This document shows positions 14,675 to 22,056 of a DNA stretch of 22,074 bases, in pieces. Each line of letters opens with the position of its first letter. Within the stretch, counting starts at the first letter, position 1. A model generated the notes under the pieces. That model was not told the DNA's origin. It worked only from the letters and a program-made list of their open reading frames with translations, and ran no database searches. The translations under genes were made by a program, and so were the position numbers. Source of the DNA: Halieaceae bacterium (GTDB lineage: Bacteria > Pseudomonadota > Gammaproteobacteria > Pseudomonadales > Halieaceae); NCBI GenBank assembly GCA_002683395.1, contig NYTG01000028.1, positions 1-22,074 of the forward strand, read 5' to 3'.

Positions 14675-15556
14675 GTGACCGATTCGACTCTACCCCAATC
14701 TGGTACCCCCGCCGATCAGGCCGATACCGTCATGCGGCTGCAAGGCAAAGCGGCTGGCGACTTCCTCCATGGGCAAACTACGGCCGATTTCAAAGCCTGT
14801 GCCCCCGGAGACATACGCTATGCTGCGTTTTGCAATCCCAAAGGGCGCGTATTAGCCGATATTTTAGCCGTCGTGGTCAGCGATACAGAAGTCCTGCTCA
14901 GAGGACGGCAGCCTGTCATGCTCAAGCTGGCGGAACATCTCACGCCCTACCTTGCCTTTTCCCGATGCGAGCTGTCGCCCACTGACTGGCTCGTTGAGCG
15001 CACCCCGGGCATCCAAGCCGAACCTCACGCAACACTAGAATATGACGCAAAAAATTTAACGGCCGTGACGATTCCCGTCGAGGCCGGATATCAGGAACAA
15101 TGGCGGCCACCCCGCTCGAGGGAAGACCACGAACCCTCGGCTCAAAGTTGGCCTGACATACTGGGCAACCGAGCGAGAATTGAACTACAAACCGTGGGTC
15201 AATACTTACCACAAGATCTTAATTACGACCTTAACGGGACAGTCAGCTTCAGCAAAGGGTGCTATACCGGCCAGGAAATTATCGCTCGGCTACACTATCG
15301 GGGCACGCCGAAACGCCGACTGCACCGCGCACAAGTGGCCGCTCCCGTCGCATCGGGCGACGCACTGATCGACGCAGAGAACCGGCCTGTCGGTAGCATC
15401 GTCAACCATTGCCAGCACAGTGAACACACCGAATTGCTCCTTGAACTCGTCCCCGCGGCGGTAGCAGGCAGGGTTACCCTGCGGGCGGGAGGCGAAGCGC
15501 TGACCCATATTTCGCCCTGTCACGAGGACAATGACCAATCTACCGGCTCACGTTGA
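14675..15556 (+). CDS. ygfZ: Folate-binding iron-sulfur cluster repair/assembly factor YgfZ (IbaG-like GcvT fold)
   Basis: YgfZ is a tetrahydrofolate-binding protein of the GcvT fold that supports the activity of some Fe-S enzymes, such as MiaB, in the cytoplasm. The hallmark K-G-C-Y-T-G-Q-E is present as SKGCYTGQEIIAR, with the cysteine near residue 196. Other family stretches are LQGKAAGDFLHGQTTADF and AAFCNPKGRVLADI. I chose GTG at 14675 (293 aa, with GGTG six bases upstream) because the frame before it overlaps the sdhE start on the other strand; a GTG three codons earlier is possible. E. coli YgfZ has 326 residues. The last 37 bp overlap ung tail to tail. Confidence 0.9.
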   Translation: MTDSTLPQSGTPADQADTVMRLQGKAAGDFLHGQTTADFKACAPGDIRYAAFCNPKGRVLADILAVVVSDTEVLLRGRQPVMLKLAEHLTPYLAFSRCELSPTDWLVERTPGIQAEPHATLEYDAKNLTAVTIPVEAGYQEQWRPPRSREDHEPSAQSWPDILGNRARIELQTVGQYLPQDLNYDLNGTVSFSKGCYTGQEIIARLHYRGTPKRRLHRAQVAAPVASGDALIDAENRPVGSIVNHCQHSEHTELLLELVPAAVAGRVTLRAGGEALTHISPCHEDNDQSTGSR

Positions 15557-16203
15557 TTCGCGATCAAGAAGGCGTTGGCCCGACTAAAGTGTCGACAACC
15601 TAGAAAGCCGCGATGGGCTGACAGCGGCGAAGGATGCGGAGCAACCAAAACACAGTGGCGATCACGATCAATGCCCGCCCCCTTTCGCTGCGCATGGGCA
15701 CCCCACAACATAAATACCAGCGGCGCCTGACTCTCGTTCAGTTGAGCAATCACCGCATCTGTGAATTGCTCCCAACCCTTACCTTGATGGGACCCTGCGA
15801 GACCTCGCTCAACCGACAGCACGCTATTGAGCAGCAGCACACCTCGCTCGGCCCACACAGACAGATCACCATGGGCTGGCTGGACCAGCCCCTCATCCTC
15901 ATGCAGCTCCCGGAAAATATTCCGTAACGACGGCGGGATCTTCTGCTCCCCCTTGACGGAAAAACTGAGGCCATGAGCCTGGCCCGGACCGTGATAGGGA
16001 TCCTGACCCAAAATCACGACTTTGACCGCAGACGGAGGGGTGGCCTCGAGGGCTGCGAAAAAGTCTGTGCCCGCCGGATAAATGACCTTGCCCGCAGCTT
16101 TCTCGGCGCGTAAAAACCCGCCCAACTGCCTCATGTACTCCTGCTCGAATTCTTGCTCAAGCAGTGCCAGCCACTCCTGCCTTAATCGTACTGCGATGGT
16201 CAT
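15520..16203 (-). CDS. ung: Uracil-DNA glycosylase
   Basis: Ung removes uracil from DNA by cutting the N-glycosidic bond, starting base-excision repair. The 227-residue protein (E. coli 229) has the water-activating motif GQDPYHG (Asp68), GLSFSV, the LLLNSVLSVE segment, LWGAHAQ, and the DNA-intercalation loop HPSPLSAHRGFLG (His190). I chose ATG at 16203 because the conserved protein begins there; the open frame to 16317 lies mainly inside the end of rarD. No strong Shine-Dalgarno is visible. It follows rarD by 22 bp on the same strand, so the two are probably one operon. The stop side overlaps ygfZ by 37 bp. Confidence 0.97.
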   Translation of the reverse strand: MTIAVRLRQEWLALLEQEFEQEYMRQLGGFLRAEKAAGKVIYPAGTDFFAALEATPPSAVKVVILGQDPYHGPGQAHGLSFSVKGEQKIPPSLRNIFRELHEDEGLVQPAHGDLSVWAERGVLLLNSVLSVERGLAGSHQGKGWEQFTDAVIAQLNESQAPLVFMLWGAHAQRKGAGIDRDRHCVLVAPHPSPLSAHRGFLGCRHFSRANAFLIANQREPVDWSLSS

Positions 16204-16225
16204 ACGCTTATCATCCAGCCCGCCA

Positions 16226-17107
16226 CTAGCGCTTCCGAATGCGCGCCAATCCCTGACCCGACACCAGCAGCACGCCAACCCAAACCAACGCGAAAGAAAT
16301 AACGGTGACCGTGTCAATAGATTCGCCCAGCACCGTTTGCGCTACCAAGAGCTGCAGTGACGGTCCGAGATAAGAGATCAAGCCAACGATATTCAGCGGT
16401 AACAGCCGCGACGCCGCAATATAGGTCAGCAGGGGCGTCGCGGTATAGACACCCGCGAGCAACAGGAATACATCGACCTTTAAGCCGTGCTGACCCATCC
16501 CAGCACCGCCCGTCATCCACAACCATGTCAAGGCAAAGGGCGCCATGCAGAGCGTTTCAATAAACAATCCCTGCATGGTGTCGGCTTCAATCTTTTTACG
16601 AATCGCGGCGTACAGGGGGAAGCTAGTGCCCACGACCAGACTGATCCAAGGCAGGCTGCCGAAGGACACCAGCTGGAGCGCTACCGCCATTACCGCTAAC
16701 ACAATCGCGATTCGCTGAGCCGGACCCAGCGTCTCATGAAACACCACCTTGCCTACCACGATAGTGAGAAGCGGCACCATGAAATAGCCCAGACTCGCCT
16801 CCGTGGCGCGTCCGGAGAAAACCGCATAGACGAACACACCCCAGTTGAGGCTCAAGAGAATGGTGCCCGCAGCACTCCAGAGCAGTGTTTTTGGCACTCG
16901 CACCAAAGCCCAGGTTGCGCGGAATCGCCCCGCCCACAGCAATACCAGTGCTGCCACCGGCAAACTCCAGATTGCCCGGTGGGCCACCACATCCGCTGGG
17001 CTGACGGGCGCTGTTTCAACCCAGTACAGGGCAGATACACCCCAAATAATATTGGCGATAACCCCGAGTGCCAATCCGGTTCTCAGCTGTTGTGCTGTGT
17101 ACTGCAA
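16226..17107 (-). CDS. rarD: RarD/EamA-family membrane transporter
   Basis: The 293-residue protein is an inner-membrane transporter with ten hydrophobic segments in two EamA halves, belonging to the drug/metabolite transporter superfamily. The start GVIANIIWGVSALYWVETAPVSP and the later HRAIWSLPVA match RarD proteins, which carry a conserved ANxxWG and HRxxWS. NWGVFVYAVFSGRATEASLGYF and LLPLNIVGLISYLGP are also typical. The substrate of RarD is not well established (chloramphenicol resistance was the first link), so none is claimed. The start is TTG at 17107 with a strong AGAGGAG six bases before it. The gene leads rarD-ung and diverges from the protease gene at 17271. Confidence 0.88.
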   Translation of the reverse strand: MQYTAQQLRTGLALGVIANIIWGVSALYWVETAPVSPADVVAHRAIWSLPVAALVLLWAGRFRATWALVRVPKTLLWSAAGTILLSLNWGVFVYAVFSGRATEASLGYFMVPLLTIVVGKVVFHETLGPAQRIAIVLAVMAVALQLVSFGSLPWISLVVGTSFPLYAAIRKKIEADTMQGLFIETLCMAPFALTWLWMTGGAGMGQHGLKVDVFLLLAGVYTATPLLTYIAASRLLPLNIVGLISYLGPSLQLLVAQTVLGESIDTVTVISFALVWVGVLLVSGQGLARIRKR

Positions 17108-17113
17108 TGTTTA

Positions 17114-17120
17114 CTCCTCT
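17114..17120 (-). promoter_or_regulatory. Strong Shine-Dalgarno before the TTG start of rarD
   Basis: AGAGGAG on the minus strand lies six bases before TTG at 17107. No in-frame ATG is available at that position, so it supports the TTG start. Confidence 0.6.
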
Positions 17121-17270
17121 GAGGCAGATCGTGGAGAGCCATCATCTGACTGACCGCAGCGCGAGATTACACTAAGGGAGAGCAGAAAATGGCCTTCTAA
17201 TACGATGCGCTTTTCAGAGTGACGCCGGGAGTGATACTTTGCCCGATCAATCGGATGCACCGGCTTTGCT

Positions 17271-17999
17271 ATGTGTCGTCGCGGCAATCACTCTTTGGCC
17301 AGAGCGATACTCTATATCGGGCTGTCGTTGGCCCCAACGGCCGCGCCAGCCGGCGACCCGCGAACACCTCTCGGGCCACATACCGCCAACTGGCAGCTAG
17401 CCATCGGTCAACTGGAAGTCCCTGTGAAACGAATAGAGGATGGCCAACTCCGGCACTTCACGGAACATTGTTCGGCGGTGGCCATCACTCCCGGCCCGCT
17501 GCCTATTTTTGTCAGCGCGTGGCACTGCTTCGACGGTTATCGATCGACCCTTGACCCGCTGCAACTCGTCTTACCCCGAGAAGAGGAGCCCTTGATGCTG
17601 ACACTCATCGAGAGCGGCGGCTCTATGCTGGAGGATTGGGCCCTACTGCGCGCGCAGCGTCCTATTTTCACCGCAGGCTGGATTCCCATCTCCCTTACCC
17701 GGCCTCGGTCCGGTTCGCGAGTCATCGCGGCCGGCTTCGCCCCCACCGAGCATCTCCATGACTCAGTGACCCACAGACAGCTGGTCGCCGATACGGCCTG
17801 CCGTGTGACCGACTCAGAATCCCGCCCGGCGGCGTCAAACTGCGTTGCCAGGCAGGGTGCGTCTGGCGGCGCGATTCTTACTCAAACCGCCAGCGGCAGC
17901 GCTCGGCTACTCGGCATCATTTCAGCAGGGGATGGCAACACGGTGAGCTTTTTTTACCCCGCTCAGTCACTGCTTGAGCGAGTCCGACGACTGCGCTGA
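17271..17999 (+). CDS. Secreted trypsin-like (S1 family) serine protease
   Basis: The 242-residue protein looks like a complete small chymotrypsin-fold protease. A signal peptide is likely (basic MCRRGNHSLAR, then ILYIGLSLAPTAAPA). The triad candidates are His85 in VSAWHCF, Asp122 in EDWALLR and Ser198 in QGASGGAIL. Two cysteine pairs, Cys67/Cys86 and Cys177/Cys191, sit as disulfides would around the His and before the Ser. The Asp preceding the Ser in trypsin is replaced by Ala (GASGGA). An in-frame stop at 17232 leaves ATG 17271 as the first start; its Shine-Dalgarno is poor. No PDZ domain follows, so it is not of the DegP type. I do not recognise a specific orthologue. It diverges from rarD and overlaps trhO by 37 bp at the end. 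Confidence 0.75.
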   Translation: MCRRGNHSLARAILYIGLSLAPTAAPAGDPRTPLGPHTANWQLAIGQLEVPVKRIEDGQLRHFTEHCSAVAITPGPLPIFVSAWHCFDGYRSTLDPLQLVLPREEEPLMLTLIESGGSMLEDWALLRAQRPIFTAGWIPISLTRPRSGSRVIAAGFAPTEHLHDSVTHRQLVADTACRVTDSESRPAASNCVARQGASGGAILTQTASGSARLLGIISAGDGNTVSFFYPAQSLLERVRRLR

Positions 18000-18937
18000 C
18001 GCTCAGGGGGTGGGCTACCGATGTGTTGCTCGCCGCGACCGGCCGACAATTCAACCTGTCTTTGCCGCTCTTTAAAACGGGCCAGCTTGTTGGCCGTCAG
18101 ATCCCCGTAGCACCGAGGGCAAGACACGCCCTTCTCGTAGTGCTCCGAGGTCTTGTCCTGTTCCGTGATCGGATGCCGGCAGGCATAACACTGATCAAAA
18201 CTCCCCTTCTCAAGGTTGTGGTCAATCGCCACGCGCGAGTCGAAAACAAAGCACTCTCCCTCCCAGCGAGATTCGGGTTGCGGCATCTCTTCGAGATATT
18301 TGAGAATCCCACCCTTGAGATGCCAGACCTCATCAAACCCCTGCGAAACAAGGTAAGAAGTCGACTTCTCGCAGCGGATGCCTCCCGTGCAAAACATCGC
18401 CACCTTGGTATGCTTTTCGGGCTTCAGATGACGCCGAACCCAGCCTGGAAAATCTCGAAAGCTCTGCGTGCCCGGGTTCACCGCTCCTTTGAAACTGCCA
18501 ATGGCCACTTCGTAATCGTTTCGGGTATCTATTACCAGACACTCGGGATCATCAATCAGCACATTCCATTGCGCCGGCGTTGCGTAGCGTCCCACGCAGG
18601 CGGTCGGATCGATGTCCTCCACCCCCATGGTGACGATCTCTTTCTTCAACTTCACTTTCATACGATGGAAAGGCGCTGCAGCGTGCCGCGATTCCTTCCA
18701 GTCAAGATCGGCAAGACGTGGGTCGCGGCGCAACCAGCGAATCACCGAATCAACTCCGGTTTGGCTGCCCGCAATCGTGCCATTGATGCCTTCCCGCGCG
18801 AGCAGCAGCGTTCCTTTTACCTCTGCCTGCCGGCACACCTCCAGCAAAGGCGTCTTTAGGTCGGCGTAATCCTCCAACGTCACAAAACGGTACAGCGCCG
18901 CCACGACCCGGTCTGCATGCGGCTCTACTCGGGTCAT
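17963..18937 (-). CDS. trhO: tRNA uridine-34 5-hydroxylase TrhO (rhodanese family)
   Basis: TrhO (formerly YceA) forms 5-hydroxyuridine at position 34 of tRNAs, an oxygen-dependent step toward wobble-base modification. The 324-residue protein has the N-terminal TrhO domain (ALYRFVTLEDYADLK, AREGINGTIAGS) and a central rhodanese domain with VIDTRNDYEVAIGSF and the active-site loop MFCTGGIRCEKSTSYL (Cys183, Cys189). The C-terminal part has CYACRHPI and CPRCYG, possible metal ligands. The C-terminal tail (after about 300) is Arg/Ser-rich and short compared with E. coli (350). The start is ATG at 18937, overlapping the bolA stop (ATGA), so translation is probably coupled to bolA. Its end overlaps the plus-strand protease gene. 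Confidence 0.93.
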   Translation of the reverse strand: MTRVEPHADRVVAALYRFVTLEDYADLKTPLLEVCRQAEVKGTLLLAREGINGTIAGSQTGVDSVIRWLRRDPRLADLDWKESRHAAAPFHRMKVKLKKEIVTMGVEDIDPTACVGRYATPAQWNVLIDDPECLVIDTRNDYEVAIGSFKGAVNPGTQSFRDFPGWVRRHLKPEKHTKVAMFCTGGIRCEKSTSYLVSQGFDEVWHLKGGILKYLEEMPQPESRWEGECFVFDSRVAIDHNLEKGSFDQCYACRHPITEQDKTSEHYEKGVSCPRCYGDLTANKLARFKERQRQVELSAGRGEQHIGSPPPERQRSRRTRSSSD

Positions 18938-19245
18938 TTCCCGGTACCGCCCCGACAGTCAGGTGAGTCGGGTGCCGCATCAATCTGCGCCCACTCTTCA
19001 GGTGTATAAGTGTGGAGCGCCAGGGCGTGCACCGGCCCTGCCAGCCATTCGGCCAGCACGGCATAGACCGATTGGTGTCGTTTGACGCTGCGCTGGCCGA
19101 TGAACCTCTCGCTAACCAGCGTCACCTTAAAATGCGTCTCGGAATCGACTGGCACATTATGCCGATGGCTCTCATTTTCAACCGACAGCGCCCCGGGCCG
19201 AAACGTCTCTTCCAGCGCTGTTGTCATCTCACTCTGTATCGTCAT
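18934..19245 (-). CDS. bolA: BolA family transcriptional regulator / Fe-S partner
   Basis: BolA proteins bind monothiol glutaredoxins through an Fe-S cluster and also act as DNA-binding regulators of morphology in E. coli. The chosen product has 103 residues (E. coli 105), with a conserved core ESHRHNVPVDSETHFKVTLV and the C-terminal VHALALHTYTPEEW. CRGGTGK at the end resembles the CRGAG tail of E. coli BolA. ATG at 19245 was preferred over ATG 19269 because the alignment begins there and GGGA lies eight bases upstream; ATG 19227 is also possible. It forms a two-gene unit with trhO, overlapping it by 4 nt, and diverges from the RDD gene. Confidence 0.93.
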   Translation of the reverse strand: MTIQSEMTTALEETFRPGALSVENESHRHNVPVDSETHFKVTLVSERFIGQRSVKRHQSVYAVLAEWLAGPVHALALHTYTPEEWAQIDAAPDSPDCRGGTGK

Positions 19246-19269
19246 ATCAGCAGTCCCGATCTCAAGCAT

Positions 19270-19290
19270 GCTATTTTACGTTGAAATAGC
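19270..19290. repeat. Inverted repeat between bolA and the RDD gene
   Basis: GCTATTT (19270-19276) and AAATAGC (19284-19290) form a perfect 7-bp inverted repeat with a 7-base spacer in the 74-bp divergent gap. It could be an operator or a cruciform/hairpin. A TAAAAT on the minus strand lies within it, a possible -10 for bolA with no good -35. The function is not known. Confidence 0.4.
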
Positions 19291-19319
19291 CCAGACATCT
19301 CCCGGATACGCACCCGCAC

Positions 19320-19778
19320 ATGGACTCCTCTCTGAACACCACCGAACCACTTCCAGCAGCCCCATTCTGGCGACATTTACTGGCGATGCTCTACGACTCG
19401 CTACTCATTATTCCGCTTTTTATGGCCGCCGCCGCGCTATGGATAGCGGTCTTTGGCCCGACCAAAACCCTTGACGAACCCGCGGTGCCAGCAGTTCTAC
19501 AATGGTGCAGCTGGATACTGATCCTGCTCCTATTTTTCGGCATCTTCTGGCGCCGTGCGGGGCAAACACTCGGAATGCAGGCCTGGCGTATCGAGCTGAT
19601 GAGCACATCGGGCGAGCCGCTCACATGGAAACAAGTGACGATACGCCTATCGGGGGCAATGCTCTCGGCAGTATTTTTCGGTGGCGGCTACCTCTGGCGC
19701 TTCGTACCGCCTCACCATCGCTACTGGCACGATCGCCTGTCACAAACCCGTTTAGTATTGGTGCCAAAGTCCGGTTAG
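19320..19778 (+). CDS. RDD family membrane protein
   Basis: The 152-residue protein belongs to the RDD domain family of small inner-membrane proteins. An N-terminal basic/acidic LLAMLYDSLLIIPLF has the family's Arg/Asp-type start (here WRHLLAMLYD). Hydrophobic segments lie at about 23-44 and 58-75, and a third at about 107-126. The conserved AGQTLGMQAWRIELM and WHDRLSQTRLV are clear family markers. RDD proteins are proposed to be transporters or membrane-structuring proteins, but no substrate is known. ATG at 19320 has only a weak Shine-Dalgarno. It diverges from bolA and converges with lptG across 26 bp. In many gammaproteobacteria an RDD gene sits next to lptG-lptF, as here. Confidence 0.9.
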   Translation: MDSSLNTTEPLPAAPFWRHLLAMLYDSLLIIPLFMAAAALWIAVFGPTKTLDEPAVPAVLQWCSWILILLLFFGIFWRRAGQTLGMQAWRIELMSTSGEPLTWKQVTIRLSGAMLSAVFFGGGYLWRFVPPHHRYWHDRLSQTRLVLVPKSG

Positions 19779-19804
19779 CGGGGGTCGCATTACACCGAGA
19801 TTTC

Positions 19805-20866
19805 TCATGCGCGACGCCACAGAAGCCAGGCTCCACCCAGCCAGCACATTGCTATGGGAAACAGTGCCGCAACCATCGGATCGTAGCCAAAAATCAGGCT
19901 CGCCGGACCAAAAAAATCCTGACTGATCCGGAACACCACCCCCACAATGACACCGACAAAAATTCTGGCTCCCATCGTGCCTTCGCGCAGCGGCCCGAAA
20001 ATGAAAGACATTGCAACCAGCACCAAACCCAGTGTCGCGAGGGGCTGCAATAACTTCCGCCAAAACGCGAGCTCAATGTCGACAAACACCATGCCCTGTT
20101 GCTTTAAATACTGCGCATAAGGCCAGAGCTGCAGCACCGGCAAGGTTTCGGGGTCCACCACGTCGAGCGTCAGCAGCTGCGGCGTAATGGCCGTATCCCA
20201 CCGCCAGAGCGTTTTTTCTTCGGTGTGAGTAGCGCCTGACTCGAGCCGCGTTAACTTCACCTGCTCCAGCACCCAGTGATCTCCGGCATGGGTCGCCCGC
20301 TCTGCCATCAACGTGCTTTGCAGTCGCCGCCCAGCATCGAAGCTCAGTAACGTCACGCCATAGGCTATGCCGCCGCGCTGCACTGCATCGACATGGACGA
20401 AGGTGTTTCCGTCCCGGTTCCAAGCACCGAATCGACCCGCTACGGCCGACTCGGACCGCTGCGCCAATGCGCGATGACTCATCGCCAATTGCTCGGTATG
20501 AGGAGCGATAAACTCGCCAACCGAAAAACCCAAAGCCGCCACCAAGAGGGCCGGCTTCAACACCATGATCGACAGGCTAAACATGGATACACCCGCCGCG
20601 CGCATCACAACCAACTCGCTCGAAGCCGCTAACCGGCCCAGACCAATCAGGGCGCCAATCAGCGCAGCGAAAGGAACGAACTCGTGAACCCGCCTGGGAA
20701 CCGTATAGCCCACATAGATCAACACATCTGCAAAGCTATAGCCGTCTCTCATATCGTCGGCTTCATCTACGATAGAGGTCAACGCATCGAGGCCTACCAG
20801 CAAAAGCAGGACACCCAGCGTCGCCAAAAATACTGATCGACCTATATAGAGATCAAACTTATGCAC
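19805..20866 (-). CDS. lptG: LPS export ABC transporter permease LptG
   Basis: LptG is one of the two inner-membrane permeases of the LptB2FG complex, which extracts lipopolysaccharide and passes it through LptC-LptA to the outer membrane. The 353-residue protein (E. coli 360) has the YjgP/YjgQ fold, with an N-terminal helix (FLATLGVLLLLVGLDAL), membrane helices near 60-80 and 98-120 and three near the C-terminus from about 265, and a periplasmic beta-jellyroll between. RLAASSELVVMRAAGVS is the typical coupling-helix region that contacts LptB. The start is GTG at 20866, overlapping the lptF stop by 8 nt (GTGCATAA), so translation is coupled to lptF. It is the distal gene of lptF-lptG. Confidence 0.96.
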   Translation of the reverse strand: MHKFDLYIGRSVFLATLGVLLLLVGLDALTSIVDEADDMRDGYSFADVLIYVGYTVPRRVHEFVPFAALIGALIGLGRLAASSELVVMRAAGVSMFSLSIMVLKPALLVAALGFSVGEFIAPHTEQLAMSHRALAQRSESAVAGRFGAWNRDGNTFVHVDAVQRGGIAYGVTLLSFDAGRRLQSTLMAERATHAGDHWVLEQVKLTRLESGATHTEEKTLWRWDTAITPQLLTLDVVDPETLPVLQLWPYAQYLKQQGMVFVDIELAFWRKLLQPLATLGLVLVAMSFIFGPLREGTMGARIFVGVIVGVVFRISQDFFGPASLIFGYDPMVAALFPIAMCWLGGAWLLWRRA

Positions 20867-21950
20867 GGGATGCCGCCTTCCACCGCTTCGTGATTCGCTC
20901 CCACTGTAGTAGCGTCAGCGCCAGCACCCCGAAGGCGATATGCACCGCGATCATCACAGTCGGACCTTGCCCTCCCTCAATCGCACTCCGCCCCTGAGTC
21001 AAACAGAGAAAGTAGAGCAGCAATACCACCATCGCCGGGCCGACTTTCGCATACCGCCCTCTACGCGCATCGGTTCGACTCATAGCCAGCGCAATCACTG
21101 CCACGGCTGGAACCATCATCGGTAACGACAACCGCCACCACAGCGCCCCCCTCAGTCGAGGTTCATCGCTATGCCATAGCTCGGCGGTGGCCAATGACTC
21201 CACCTTGCCGGTGCGACGAAGACTATTCTTGGGCTCCGGTATCAGCTCTCCATAAAGGTTGAACGTGATTTCTTCCAGCGCTCGCTCACCCGGCTCTGCG
21301 CGATAACGGCTACCGCCCCTGAGTTCCAGGTAACGCCGTCCGCTCGCTTCTTCGAAAACAATTTCACCTTCCTCAGCGAAGGTCGCAGTGTAGAAGTCGT
21401 CCATTGAACCCGGCTCACGCTCAAACACGAAGATGTTGTGCATTAGGCCGTCGTCGTCAATGCGCTCCGCGTAAGTAACGTAATCGCCCCGCCGCTGCTT
21501 TCTAAACCGCCCTTCATTGAGCATGTGAAGGCCCTCTGCCGAACGGGGATTATCGAGCAGCACCTGTGCTCTGGCTGAGCCTTCCGGCGCAACGATCAGC
21601 GACAATGTCGCCACGACCACCATGACCACTGCGGCCGGGATCATGACATACAGGGCCAGCTTGCCCGGACCCACACCGCAAGCCCGTAGCACGACCATCT
21701 CACTCTCCGCGTAGAGCCGGCCCAGACTTAATAAAATGCCAATAAATAGCCCCAGCGGCAGAATCATTTCGAAGAAGCCGGGCAGCTTGAACAACATAAT
21801 CGGTAATAAGACATCGCCGGTAAGTGACCCGACCGCCGCCTCGGCGAGATAGCGGATAAAACGACCTGCAAACACAACAAGGAACAGCACAAAACTGACC
21901 GCAGCGGCATGCAGTAAAATATCTCGAGTGAGGTACCGAAGGATCCGCAT
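20859..21950 (-). CDS. lptF: LPS export ABC transporter permease LptF
   Basis: LptF pairs with LptG in the LptB2FG LPS extractor. The 363-residue protein (E. coli 366) begins MRILRYLTRDILLHAAAVSF, a typical LptF start, with helices at about 13-33, 50-80, and three at the C-terminus (about 275-350). RLYAESEMVVLRACGVGPGK is the coupling-helix region. The periplasmic domain spans about 120-270, and contains GLHMLNEGRFRK and RRYLELRGGSRY. I chose ATG at 21950; the frame continues to a TTG at 21980, but homologues start at the ATG. No good Shine-Dalgarno is visible. The gene diverges from a plus-strand gene at 22057, as lptF does from pepA in gammaproteobacteria. Confidence 0.95.
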   Translation of the reverse strand: MRILRYLTRDILLHAAAVSFVLFLVVFAGRFIRYLAEAAVGSLTGDVLLPIMLFKLPGFFEMILPLGLFIGILLSLGRLYAESEMVVLRACGVGPGKLALYVMIPAAVVMVVVATLSLIVAPEGSARAQVLLDNPRSAEGLHMLNEGRFRKQRRGDYVTYAERIDDDGLMHNIFVFEREPGSMDDFYTATFAEEGEIVFEEASGRRYLELRGGSRYRAEPGERALEEITFNLYGELIPEPKNSLRRTGKVESLATAELWHSDEPRLRGALWWRLSLPMMVPAVAVIALAMSRTDARRGRYAKVGPAMVVLLLYFLCLTQGRSAIEGGQGPTVMIAVHIAFGVLALTLLQWERITKRWKAASRA

Positions 21951-22006
21951 GGCGTCAAATAGTCCGCGACAGTCTCGCAAAGGGTTATTTCGTTAACGGC
22001 CACAGC

Positions 22007-22012
22007 ATCATA
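22007..22012 (-). promoter_or_regulatory. Possible -10 element upstream of lptF
   Basis: TATGAT on the minus strand (22012-22007) matches the -10 consensus at 5 of 6 bases, in the divergent lptF/pepA gap. No convincing -35 is found 16-18 bases upstream. It would start transcription near 22000 and leave a leader of about 50 nt. Confidence 0.3.
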
Positions 22013-22056
22013 CACTAGCGCCCTTCTTATCAGCTGAACCCATTTCGGAACGCTCT

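Noticed and set aside
16204..16317. Longer ung start at 16317
   Set aside because: The extra 38 residues lie mostly in the rarD coding region and have no similarity to Ung, which begins at the ATG at 16203.
18023..18859. Long plus-strand open frame of 278 codons opposite trhO
   Set aside because: It lies wholly antisense to the clearly conserved trhO, has no recognisable domain or Shine-Dalgarno, and fits a stop-poor shadow frame.
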